A stretch of DNA of 64,000 nt, taken from positions 310,001 through 374,000 of the forward strand of contig NZ_MTQN01000008.1 of NCBI RefSeq assembly GCF_001984195.1, read 5' to 3'. Both the position numbers and the translations under genes were made by a program. Below the pieces are notes generated by a model. That model had not been told where the DNA came from, made no database searches, and saw only the letters and a program-made list of their open reading frames with translations. The first letter of the stretch is position 1; each line of letters opens with the position of its first letter. This stretch comes from Kribbella sp. ALI-6-A (lineage in GTDB: Bacteria > Actinomycetota > Actinomycetes > Propionibacteriales > Kribbellaceae). Below, piece after piece: positions 7,626 to 15,324 of this stretch.

Positions 7626-8376
7626 CCGGCGGAGTCAACGCTTTCCGGAGCTCGGTGGACGCGACCTCGATGTCGTTGTGGCGTTCGCTGTGCAGTTCCT
7701 GCAAGGCAACCGCGGCCAGCCCGACGACGCCGGCCTTCGCCGCCTCGGCGAGGTGCGGGTCGCCTTCGGTCAGGGCGCCGAGAGGTGCGGCGGCACCGGC
7801 GATCGAAACCAGTGCGCTCAGCGGCAGGAGGAACTGGAGCAGTTCGTCGAGCTGTTCGTGGCCGGCCTGCTGGAGTTGAGTGCGCAGCTCCTCCACCCGC
7901 ACGGCGGCCTCCGCGATCGGTCCGGCGACGCCGTGTTCGGTGAGTTCCTCGAGGATCTCGGCGGCGTCCTCGTGGTCGAGACCGAGGAACACCGCCGCGG
8001 CGTCCAACGGCGTGTAGTCCGGCGCCTCGACCAACTGCGAGACCGCCCCGACGACCCGCTCCCGCGCCTTCGGATGCTCCACCCCACGCAGCAACAACAC
8101 CGCGGTGGTCAGCGCGACGTCCACATCTGCCACCACGTTCTTCAACTGCCGCGAGGCGTCCTCACCCGCCGCCCGAGCAGCCGCCCGCTCCCGCTCGTGC
8201 GCGAACAACCGCTGCGGCATCGGCACCGCCGCGATCACCGGCTGGAACGCCCCGACCGACAACGCCGACGTACGATCCACCGGCGCCTTCTCCCCGGGCT
8301 TCACCGGCGCCCCGGCCCCCTTGCCGGGCACCTTGAAGAAGTCGTCACGACGAGGACCACCAGCGGTAAGACTCAC
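7618..8376 (-). CDS. Hypothetical helical protein
   Basis: 252 aa, not recognised. After a basic, Pro-rich N-terminus (about 1-40) come mostly alpha-helical, Ala/Leu/Glu-rich repeats. These include DAAAVFLGLDHEDAAEILEE and ELRTQLQQAGHEQLDELLQF, which could form coiled or HEAT-like helices. It has no signal peptide, membrane segment or clear catalytic motif. It starts with GTG at 8376 and lies 17 bases downstream of the YdcF-like gene on the same strand, so the two may be co-transcribed. Confidence 0.6.
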   Translation of the reverse strand: MSLTAGGPRRDDFFKVPGKGAGAPVKPGEKAPVDRTSALSVGAFQPVIAAVPMPQRLFAHERERAAARAAGEDASRQLKNVVADVDVALTTAVLLLRGVEHPKARERVVGAVSQLVEAPDYTPLDAAAVFLGLDHEDAAEILEELTEHGVAGPIAEAAVRVEELRTQLQQAGHEQLDELLQFLLPLSALVSIAGAAAPLGALTEGDPHLAEAAKAGVVGLAAVALQELHSERHNDIEVASTELRKALTPPVR

Positions 8377-8393
8377 CCGACCACCCTACGACC

Positions 8394-9392
8394 TCAGAAC
8401 AGCCTGGCGAACGAGCTGATCAGGATGAGGCCGATGATGATGCCGTTGGCGAGCTTGTGGTCGACGAGGACGGCGACGAACTCGCGGATGGTGGCGTTCG
8501 GCCAGAAGTAGCGGGCGGTGGGGGAGCCGAGGACCTGGCCGTTGACTTTCGCCTTGCGGGCGGTGAAAGCGGCGCGTAGTGCGTGGAAGTTGTTGGTGAC
8601 GATCAGGCACCGGTACGCCGGGTTGCGCGCGGACATGATCGTGTCGCTGAAGGTCAGGTTCTCGAAGGTCGAGGTGGACCGGTCCTCGCGCAGTACCGCC
8701 TCGGCCGGTACGCCGTGGTCGATCAGGTAGTCGGCCATCGCGACGGCTTCCGGCACGTCCTCGCCGGGGCCTTGCCCGCCGGAGGTGATGAGCAGCGGCG
8801 TGCGGCCCTTGTCGCGTTCCTGCTGCCAGACCTGCTGAGCCTTGTCGAGCCGGCTGGCCAGCAGCGGGGGTACGCGCCGGCCGCGCAGGCCCGAGCCGAG
8901 CACGACGATGAAATCCGGCCGGCGGAAGAAACGGATCCGCGCGTAGACGAACGCGTAGGCCAGGAAGCAGACGAACAGGAACGACACGTAGCCGAGCACC
9001 CCGCCGATCGCGTCCCGGACCGCGCCGAGGAACGGCGAACCGGTCTGCAGCAGCAGCGCGCTGACGAGGACGAATCCGAAGATGCCCACGCCGGCGGCCA
9101 GCGACAGGAGGTTCGCCGGTCGGCGGCCCTCGCGGCGCAGCATCACCACGCCGTTCGCGATCAGCGCCACCGCCAGCACGAAGACCGTCACGGGGATCAG
9201 CACCAGCACGACCACGACCAGCCAGCGCGCGGCCGTCTCGTTGACCGACTCCAGCGCGAAGATCGTGCCGATGCCGGCGAAGAACAGCGTGAGCACCAGG
9301 TAGATGCCGTTGCGCAGCACCCGCCGGTCGCGCAGGAAGCTGATCACGAACAGCGTGAACCAGAAGCCGGCGATGCCGAAGCCGAAGATCAT
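8394..9392 (-). CDS. YdcF/DUF218 family membrane protein
   Basis: 332 aa. Five or six membrane helices occupy about residues 1-170, followed by a cytosolic or external DUF218 domain. The DUF218 hallmarks are IVVLGSGLRGRRVPPLLASR, LLITSGGQGPGEDVPEA, TSTFENLTFS and IVTNNFHALRAAF. Related SanA/YdcF proteins act in envelope barrier functions and bind nucleotides in some cases; the reaction is not established. The ATG at 9392 is chosen because the in-frame extension to 9536 is not hydrophobic and not family-like. No RBS is obvious. The 245-bp gap to the alditol oxidase holds no clear site. Confidence 0.78.
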   Translation of the reverse strand: MIFGFGIAGFWFTLFVISFLRDRRVLRNGIYLVLTLFFAGIGTIFALESVNETAARWLVVVVLVLIPVTVFVLAVALIANGVVMLRREGRRPANLLSLAAGVGIFGFVLVSALLLQTGSPFLGAVRDAIGGVLGYVSFLFVCFLAYAFVYARIRFFRRPDFIVVLGSGLRGRRVPPLLASRLDKAQQVWQQERDKGRTPLLITSGGQGPGEDVPEAVAMADYLIDHGVPAEAVLREDRSTSTFENLTFSDTIMSARNPAYRCLIVTNNFHALRAAFTARKAKVNGQVLGSPTARYFWPNATIREFVAVLVDHKLANGIIIGLILISSFARLF

Positions 9393-9637
9393 CCGTGCAC
9401 CCGCCGGCGTTGAGGGGATGCCACGGTAGGTGTCTCCTTGCTCACCGAGGGAATCGAGTCGTATCAAACCATGCCCAGTGCTGTCCGCGAGAGCCGGGCT
9501 CGCCGCGCCCGGCGGCGGAAATTCGCCGAGTTGCATGCCGGGCCGGGAGCGTCGCGACGGCCGGTGTGTGGACGCCGTACCGGGCGCCGCCGCGGGTGTG
9601 GAAGGCTCGGGGTGAATTTCCGGCGAGAGGACTGCGG

Positions 9638-10870
9638 ATGAAGAACTGGGCGGGCAACATCACCTTCTCGGCGGAGCAGTTGCACCGCCCGGCGTCGGTC
9701 GGCGAGCTGCAGGAGCTGGTCGGCGGCAGCGAGCGCGTCCGGGTGCTCGGCACCGGGCACTCGTTCAACCGGATCGCGGACACGGCCGACACGCTCGTCT
9801 CCGTCGCGACCCTGCCGAAGACGATCGAGGTCGCGGCCGACCGGCGCAGTGTCCGGGTCGCGGGCGGCCTGCGGTACGGCGAGGTGACGGCGGCGCTGCA
9901 GGCCGACGGGCTCGCGCTGCACAACCTCGGGTCGCTGCCGCACATCTCGGTCGCGGGCGCCTGCTCGACCGGGACGCACGGCTCCGGCGACACCAACGGC
10001 ACGCTCGCCTCGGCCGTCGTACGGATCGAGTTCGTCGCCGCGGACGGGTCGCTGGTGAGCCTGGACCGGTCGGATCCCGACTTCGACGGCGCGGTCATCG
10101 CGCTCGGCGCGCTCGGGGTGACCACTCATCTCACGCTCGCGGTCGAACCGGCGTACGAGATCAGGCAGGTCGTGTACGACGGGTTGCCGGTCGAGCGGCT
10201 GGGCGCGGACTTCGCCGAGGTGTTCGGCAGCGCGTACAGCGTGAGCGCGTTCACCGACTGGGCCGACCCGGAGGTGATGGTCTGGCGCAAGGCGAAGCAG
10301 ATCGACGTCGTTCCCGAGTGGCTGGGCGCCCGGCTCGCGGACGGGCCGCGGCACCCGATCAAGTCGATGCCGGCCGATTTCGCCACCCAGCAAGGCGGTG
10401 TGCCCGGCCCGTGGAACGCGCGGCTGCCGCACTTCCGGCTCGAGTTCACCCCGTCGAACGGCGAGGAACTGCAGTCGGAGTACTTCCTGCCGCGCGAGCG
10501 GGCGGCCGAGGGCATCGAGCAGCTGCGGGCCCTGGGCAACAAAATGGCCTCGGTCATCCAGGTCTCCGAGCTGCGCACGATCGCCGCCGACACGCTGTGG
10601 CTGAGCCCGAGCCAAGGGCGCGACACGGTCGCGTTCCACTTCACCTGGATCCAGGACGAGACCGCGGTCCGCCCGGTCGTCGAGGCGATCGAGAACGCCC
10701 TGCTGCCGCTCGGCGGCCGCCCGCACTGGGGCAAGGTCTTCGCCGCCGACGCCGCGACGCTGCGCGAGTGCTACCCGCTGGTCCCGGACTTCACCGCGCT
10801 CGCCGCCCGCCGCGACCCGAACGGCACGTTCCGCAACGACTACCTGGACACCTACCTGCCGCTCGGCTGA
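9638..10870 (+). CDS. Alditol oxidase (AldO/xylitol oxidase family, covalent FAD)
   Basis: 410 aa, close in length and sequence to Streptomyces coelicolor alditol oxidase (about 418 aa). It begins MKNWAGNITFSAEQL. The covalent flavin histidine is His41 in LGTGHSFN. LPHISVAGACSTGTHGSG is the FAD-binding loop, and GVPGPWNARLPHFRLEFTPS and RPHWGKVF match the substrate domain. AldO oxidises xylitol, sorbitol and other alditols to aldoses with release of hydrogen peroxide. GAGAGGA precedes the ATG at 9638. Its place beside a xylose-releasing locus is suggestive, but no shared regulatory site was seen. Confidence 0.9.
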   Translation: MKNWAGNITFSAEQLHRPASVGELQELVGGSERVRVLGTGHSFNRIADTADTLVSVATLPKTIEVAADRRSVRVAGGLRYGEVTAALQADGLALHNLGSLPHISVAGACSTGTHGSGDTNGTLASAVVRIEFVAADGSLVSLDRSDPDFDGAVIALGALGVTTHLTLAVEPAYEIRQVVYDGLPVERLGADFAEVFGSAYSVSAFTDWADPEVMVWRKAKQIDVVPEWLGARLADGPRHPIKSMPADFATQQGGVPGPWNARLPHFRLEFTPSNGEELQSEYFLPRERAAEGIEQLRALGNKMASVIQVSELRTIAADTLWLSPSQGRDTVAFHFTWIQDETAVRPVVEAIENALLPLGGRPHWGKVFAADAATLRECYPLVPDFTALAARRDPNGTFRNDYLDTYLPLG

Positions 10871-11027
10871 CCCACAGAGCGGTCGGGACGCCGGGCCGCG
10901 CCGAGGAGGCCTGGTCCGGCGCCCGGCCGGATGCCGCGACACCGCCCGCCGGACAACCCTCACCCCCTGCCCGGCAACCACTTCCCGGCGACCCATTGAC
11001 GCCGCCGGGACCGTCCCTTACGTTTTG

Positions 11028-11054
11028 TCGAAACGCTTCGACGAAGCGTTTCGA
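11028..11054. promoter_or_regulatory. LacI-type operator upstream of the first LacI gene
   Basis: A 27-bp perfect palindrome: TCGAAACGCTTCG, one base, CGAAGCGTTTCGA. Each arm resembles the CGAAGCGCTTCG core found at 20451, 20500 and 30760. It lies 22 bp before the start of the LacI gene, which fits autoregulation. The mirrored arrangement could hold two repressor dimers. Confidence 0.75.
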
Positions 11055-11076
11055 CGATCCGGTCCGGAGGCAGCCA

Positions 11077-12132
11077 ATGGCGACGATGCACGACGTGGCG
11101 CGCCGGGCCGGGGTGTCGGTCAGCACGGTGTCGTACGTGCTGACCGGGACCAGGCCGATCTCCGCCGCGACCCGTGACCGCGTGCTCGAGGCGATGGCCG
11201 AGCTCGGCTACCAGCCGAACGCGATGGCCCGCGGGCTGGCCAGCCGGCGCAGCAACATCGTCGGACTGCTGCTGCCGCTCACCGGGCGGGCGCTCGGTGC
11301 GACCGAGACCGCGTTCGTCACGGGGGCGACCGAGGCCGCTCGCCAGGCCGGCTACCACCTGATGCTCTGCCCGGTCGGCCCCGGCGACACCGACGAGTTG
11401 CAGGTGCTGGCGACCCAGGGCCTGCTCGACGGGTTCCTGGTGATGGAGGTCGGCCTGACCGACCAGCGCGTCGACCTGCTGCGCACGCTGGACTCGCCGT
11501 TCGTGTTGATCGGCCGGACCGCCGACACCGACGGGCTGGCCTGTGTCGACATCGACTTCGAGCAGACGGTGGAGGACGCCGTCGCCCACCTCGTCGGGCT
11601 CGGCCACCAGGCGATCGCCTACGTGAACCACTCCAGCGCGAGCCTGGCCGGCGGCTACGGCCCGGCGAAGCGGACCGAACTGGCCTTCGAGGCCGCGCTG
11701 GAACGGCACGGCATCACCGGAGTGATGGTGCCCACTGAGGACACCGCCAGCGGCGGCCGGGCCGCGATCCGGCAGGCCCGCGAGCAGTGCCCGGAGTTGA
11801 CCGGCGTCCTGGTGATGAACGAGAACGCCGCCCTCGGCATCCTCGCGGACCTGCGCGAGTCCGGGCTGGAGGTGCCGTACGACGTCTCCGTGGTCTCGAT
11901 GGTCACCTCGGAGGTGGTCGCGGACCTGGCCAGTCCGCCGCTGACCGCGATGACGTCACCGGGCACGGCGCTCGGCGCGGCCGCGACCCGCGTGCTGCTC
12001 GACCGGCTCACCGGCGACGCCGGCGACCCGACGTACACCGAACTCGTGCCCTGCGTGCTGGACGTGCGGGGGACCAGCGGGCCGGCCCGTCCCAGGACCC
12101 GCCCGACCAAGGCGGCCCCGGGCCGTCGCTGA
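11077..12132 (+). CDS. LacI family transcriptional repressor (xyloglucan locus, first copy)
   Basis: 351 aa. The LacI helix-turn-helix is at residues 4-25 (MHDVARRAGVSVSTVSYVL) with the hinge helix near 50-58 (NAMARGLASRRSN). A periplasmic-binding-like effector domain follows. GGAGG stands eight bases before the ATG. It heads the first ABC transporter/GH31 cluster and has a 27-bp palindrome in its own promoter. A Pro/Arg-rich tail (GPARPRTRPTKAAPGRR) extends beyond the usual end. The likely inducer is a xyloglucan oligosaccharide or its product; this is inference. Confidence 0.9.
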   Translation: MATMHDVARRAGVSVSTVSYVLTGTRPISAATRDRVLEAMAELGYQPNAMARGLASRRSNIVGLLLPLTGRALGATETAFVTGATEAARQAGYHLMLCPVGPGDTDELQVLATQGLLDGFLVMEVGLTDQRVDLLRTLDSPFVLIGRTADTDGLACVDIDFEQTVEDAVAHLVGLGHQAIAYVNHSSASLAGGYGPAKRTELAFEAALERHGITGVMVPTEDTASGGRAAIRQAREQCPELTGVLVMNENAALGILADLRESGLEVPYDVSVVSMVTSEVVADLASPPLTAMTSPGTALGAAATRVLLDRLTGDAGDPTYTELVPCVLDVRGTSGPARPRTRPTKAAPGRR

Positions 12133-12137
12133 GAAGT

Positions 12138-12169
12138 GTCCGCCGCCGCGCTGCAACGCGGCGACGGAC
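12138..12169 (+). terminator. Hairpin between LacI and the binding-protein gene
   Basis: GTCCGCCGCCGCG, six-base loop, CGCGGCGACGGAC: 12 of 13 pairs match. It starts six bases after the LacI stop and has no T-run. It may reduce read-through into the transporter genes or protect the downstream transcript. Confidence 0.55.
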
Positions 12170-12208
12170 CGAGGAACCACCGGACACATCCGTCGAAGGA
12201 GTACACCC

Positions 12209-13522
12209 ATGCGGTCTCCCCGCACCATGATCTCAATCGGGGCGGCATTCGTGTCGCTCGCCCTGGTGCTCGCCGGCTGCGGCGGGCAGGGCGACGACGC
12301 CGCCGCCGAGAACGGCACCGGCACCTTCAAGCTCTGGCACTACGAGAGCGCGAACGGTGCGATGGGCAAGGCCTGGGACAAGGCCATCGAGGTGTTCCAG
12401 GCCGAGCACCCCGACGTCGAGGTCGAGTTCGAGCGCAAGGCGTTCGAGCAGATCCAGCAGAACGCGTCGATGATCCTGGCCTCGGACCAGGCACCGGACC
12501 TGATGGAGTACAACAAAGGCAACGCGACCGCGGGTCTGCTGTCGTCCAAGGGTCTGCTCACCGACCTGAGCGACGAGGTGAGCAGCCGCGGCTGGGACAA
12601 GATGCTGAGCCCAAGCCTGCAGACCACCGCCCGGTACGACGAGAAGGGCGTGATGGGCTCGGGCAGCTGGTTCGGTGTGCCGAACTACGGCGAGTACGTG
12701 ATGGTCTACTACAACAAGGACCTCTTCCGGCAGTACGGCGTCGCCGTGCCGAAGACGCTCGACGAGCTGACCAAGGCGATGGACACCTTCGTCGCGAAGA
12801 AGGTCACCCCGCTCGGCATGGCCGGCGCGGAGTACCCGGCCGGACAGCTGTACTACCAGCTCGCGCTGTCCAAGGCGGATCGCTCGTTCGTCGACAACTA
12901 CCAGCTCTACAAAGGCCCGGTGAGCTTCGACTCCGACCCGCTGAAGTACGGCGCCGACACCTTCCGCGAGTGGGTCGACAAGGGCTACGTCTCCAAGCAG
13001 TCGGCCAGCCTGAAGGCCGAGGACATGGGCACCGCGTTCATCGCCGGCAAGACGCCGATGATCGTCAGCGGTTCGTGGTGGCACGGGCGGTTCGCCAGTG
13101 AGATCAAGAAGTTCCAGTGGGGCACGTTCCTGTTCCCCGGCAACAAGCTGAACGCGGGCTCGTCGGGCAACCTGTGGGTGGTTCCGGAGCAGTCGAAGAA
13201 CAAGAAGCTGGCGTACGACTTCATCGACATCACCATGCGGCCGGAGATCCAGACCATTCTCGGCAACAACGGCGGCGTCCCGGTCAAGGCGGACCTGAGC
13301 AAGGTGACCGACCCGAAGAACAAGGAGCTGATCGCGAACTTCGAAGCGATCACCTCCGCCGACGGCCTGGCCTTCTACCCGGACTGGCCGGTGCCGGGCT
13401 ACTACGACGTGCTGGTCGCCGGCGGGCAGTCGCTGATCAACGGGTCGAAGAACCCGCAGCAGGTGCTCACCGAGCTCGGCAAGGCGTACGAGCAGGGCGT
13501 GTCAGAGATCCAGAACGGCTGA
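12209..13522 (+). CDS. ABC transporter sugar-binding lipoprotein (CUT1)
   Basis: 437 aa. A lipoprotein signal (residues 1-24) ends in the lipobox LAGC. The mature part is a family-1 extracellular solute-binding protein (FKLWHYESANGAMGKAWDKA; NASMILASDQAPDLMEYNKG), anchored outside the membrane and feeding oligosaccharide to the permeases that follow. GAAGGAG precedes the ATG. It is followed after four bases by the first permease. Together with GH31 this suggests import of xylose-bearing oligosaccharides. No ATPase gene is present; CUT1 systems in actinobacteria commonly share an MsiK-type ATPase encoded elsewhere. Confidence 0.9.
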   Translation: MRSPRTMISIGAAFVSLALVLAGCGGQGDDAAAENGTGTFKLWHYESANGAMGKAWDKAIEVFQAEHPDVEVEFERKAFEQIQQNASMILASDQAPDLMEYNKGNATAGLLSSKGLLTDLSDEVSSRGWDKMLSPSLQTTARYDEKGVMGSGSWFGVPNYGEYVMVYYNKDLFRQYGVAVPKTLDELTKAMDTFVAKKVTPLGMAGAEYPAGQLYYQLALSKADRSFVDNYQLYKGPVSFDSDPLKYGADTFREWVDKGYVSKQSASLKAEDMGTAFIAGKTPMIVSGSWWHGRFASEIKKFQWGTFLFPGNKLNAGSSGNLWVVPEQSKNKKLAYDFIDITMRPEIQTILGNNGGVPVKADLSKVTDPKNKELIANFEAITSADGLAFYPDWPVPGYYDVLVAGGQSLINGSKNPQQVLTELGKAYEQGVSEIQNG

Positions 13523-13526
13523 CCCG

Positions 13527-14438
13527 ATGCCTTCCTCCACCCTGTCCCGGGTGAAGGCACGGCCGGGCAGGGGGTACTGGTGGTACCTCCTGCCCGGCGC
13601 GGTCGCCTTCACCGTCGTGGTCGCGGTGCCGTTCGCCGCGAACATCTACCTGTCGCTGACCAAGTGGTCCGGTATCGGCGATCCCCGGTTCGTCGGGCTC
13701 GACAACTACACCCGCCTGCTGCACGACGAGGTGTTCTGGACGTCGTTCCGCAACACCGCGGCGATGGTGATCGCCATGGTGGTGGTGCCGACGCTGGTCG
13801 GACTGGTGCTCTCAGCAACTTTGTTCGACGTGATCGGCCGCCGGTTCGGGCCGAAGGCGGCCTCGTTCCTGCGGGCCACCTTCTACCTGCCGCAGGTGCT
13901 GCCGGTGGTGGTCGCCGGCATCCTGTGGGGCTGGCTGCTGCGGCCGGACGGCGCGGTCAACGCGCTCGGCGAGGCGATCGGCTTCGGCACCCACGACTGG
14001 CTCGGCGATCCGGGCACCGCGTTGCCGATGGTGATGCTGGTGATGATCTGGGTCCAGATCGGCTACCCGGTGGTGATCTTCATGGCCGCGCTGCAGCGGG
14101 TCGATCCCGACCTGTACGAGGCGGCCGAGATCGACGGCGCCGGCTGGTGGTCCCGGTTCACCGCGATCACGCTGCCACAGATCCGGCCGGAGACGTTCGT
14201 GGTCACGCTGACCTGCACGATCGCCGCGCTCAAGGTGTTCGGCCCGGTCTGGGCGCTCACCCGCGGCGGCCCGAACAACGCGACCACCGTGCCGTCGTAC
14301 TTCGCCTACAACGCGTTCTTCAACAAGCTCCAGGTCGGGTACGGCGCGGCCGTGGCGACCGCGCTGACCCTGGTGATCGTTGCCGTCAGCATCGGATTCC
14401 TGAAGGCCCAGCGCAGGGCCGAGGAGGAGGCGTCATGA
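13527..14438 (+). CDS. ABC transporter permease (MalF-type, CUT1)
   Basis: 303 aa with six predicted membrane helices. The EAA loop EAAEIDGAGWWSRFTAITLP (about 195-215) contacts the ATPase and is characteristic of sugar importers. It starts with ATG four bases after the binding-protein stop and overlaps the second permease by ATGA, so the three are translationally coupled. It is the partner of the MalG-type permease next door. Confidence 0.92.
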   Translation: MPSSTLSRVKARPGRGYWWYLLPGAVAFTVVVAVPFAANIYLSLTKWSGIGDPRFVGLDNYTRLLHDEVFWTSFRNTAAMVIAMVVVPTLVGLVLSATLFDVIGRRFGPKAASFLRATFYLPQVLPVVVAGILWGWLLRPDGAVNALGEAIGFGTHDWLGDPGTALPMVMLVMIWVQIGYPVVIFMAALQRVDPDLYEAAEIDGAGWWSRFTAITLPQIRPETFVVTLTCTIAALKVFGPVWALTRGGPNNATTVPSYFAYNAFFNKLQVGYGAAVATALTLVIVAVSIGFLKAQRRAEEEAS

Positions 14439-15313
14439 CCACCCTCACGCTGACCCGGGCGAGGGCGACCCGGCGCGATCCGGACCGGTACAAGCGCGGC
14501 GTCGCCCGCTGGGTGGTGCTCGCGCTGGTCGCGTTCACCGCGGCGCTGGTGCTGGTGCCGTTCGCGGTGATGCTGATGAACGCGTTCAAGTCGCCGGCCG
14601 ACTACTCCGGCAACGGGCCGCTCAGCTGGCCGGAGTCGTTCCAGCTGGACGGGCTGAAGACGTACTGGACGCAGGTCCGGTTCGAGGGCAAGTTGCTGAA
14701 CTCGATCGTCATCGCCGGTGCGGTCGCCGTACTGGGCGTGGTGCTGTCGCTGCTGAACGCCTACGCGCTCGGCATCGGGCGGGTCCGCGGCCGGTTGTGG
14801 ATCGTGGCGGCGTTCCTGCTGGCCAACATGATCCCGCAGGAAGCGCTGATCTACCCGCTGTACTCGATGGCCAAGGCAACCGGTCTCTACAACAGCCGGC
14901 TCAGTGTGATCATCATCTTCACCGTCATCCAGAGCGCGTTCGGCACCTATCTGCTCGCCTCGGTGCTCGGCACGTTCCCGAAGGCGCTGCTCGAGGCGGC
15001 CGCGCTGGACGGTGCCGGCCGGTGGACGACGCTGTGGCGGGTGGTCGTCCCGACCGTGCGGCCGACGCTGTCGGTGCTGCTGATCTTCTTCTTCATCTGG
15101 ACCTGGAACGAGTTCTTCATCCCGTTGGTGATGCTCGTCGACAACAGCACCCAGACCGTGCCGCTCGCACTCGCCTCCCTGCAGGGCGACCGGCTGATGG
15201 ACGCCACCACCACGAACGCCGGGGCTTTGATCAGCCTGCTCCCGACGGTCGTGTTCTTCCTGATCTTCCAGCGCACGCTGACCCGGGGCGTCACCGCCGG
15301 CGCGGTCAAGTAG
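14435..15313 (+). CDS. ABC transporter permease (MalG-type, CUT1)
   Basis: 292 aa, six membrane helices. The EAA loop EAAALDGAGRWTTLWRVVVP and the C-terminal end GVTAGAVK are standard for MalG-type subunits. It starts in an ATGA overlap with the previous permease, with GAGGAGG just upstream. The GH31 gene follows after 11 bases, so this importer and the alpha-xylosidase probably share one mRNA. Confidence 0.92.
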   Translation: MTTLTLTRARATRRDPDRYKRGVARWVVLALVAFTAALVLVPFAVMLMNAFKSPADYSGNGPLSWPESFQLDGLKTYWTQVRFEGKLLNSIVIAGAVAVLGVVLSLLNAYALGIGRVRGRLWIVAAFLLANMIPQEALIYPLYSMAKATGLYNSRLSVIIIFTVIQSAFGTYLLASVLGTFPKALLEAAALDGAGRWTTLWRVVVPTVRPTLSVLLIFFFIWTWNEFFIPLVMLVDNSTQTVPLALASLQGDRLMDATTTNAGALISLLPTVVFFLIFQRTLTRGVTAGAVK

Positions 15314-15324
15314 AGAGGCAGTCG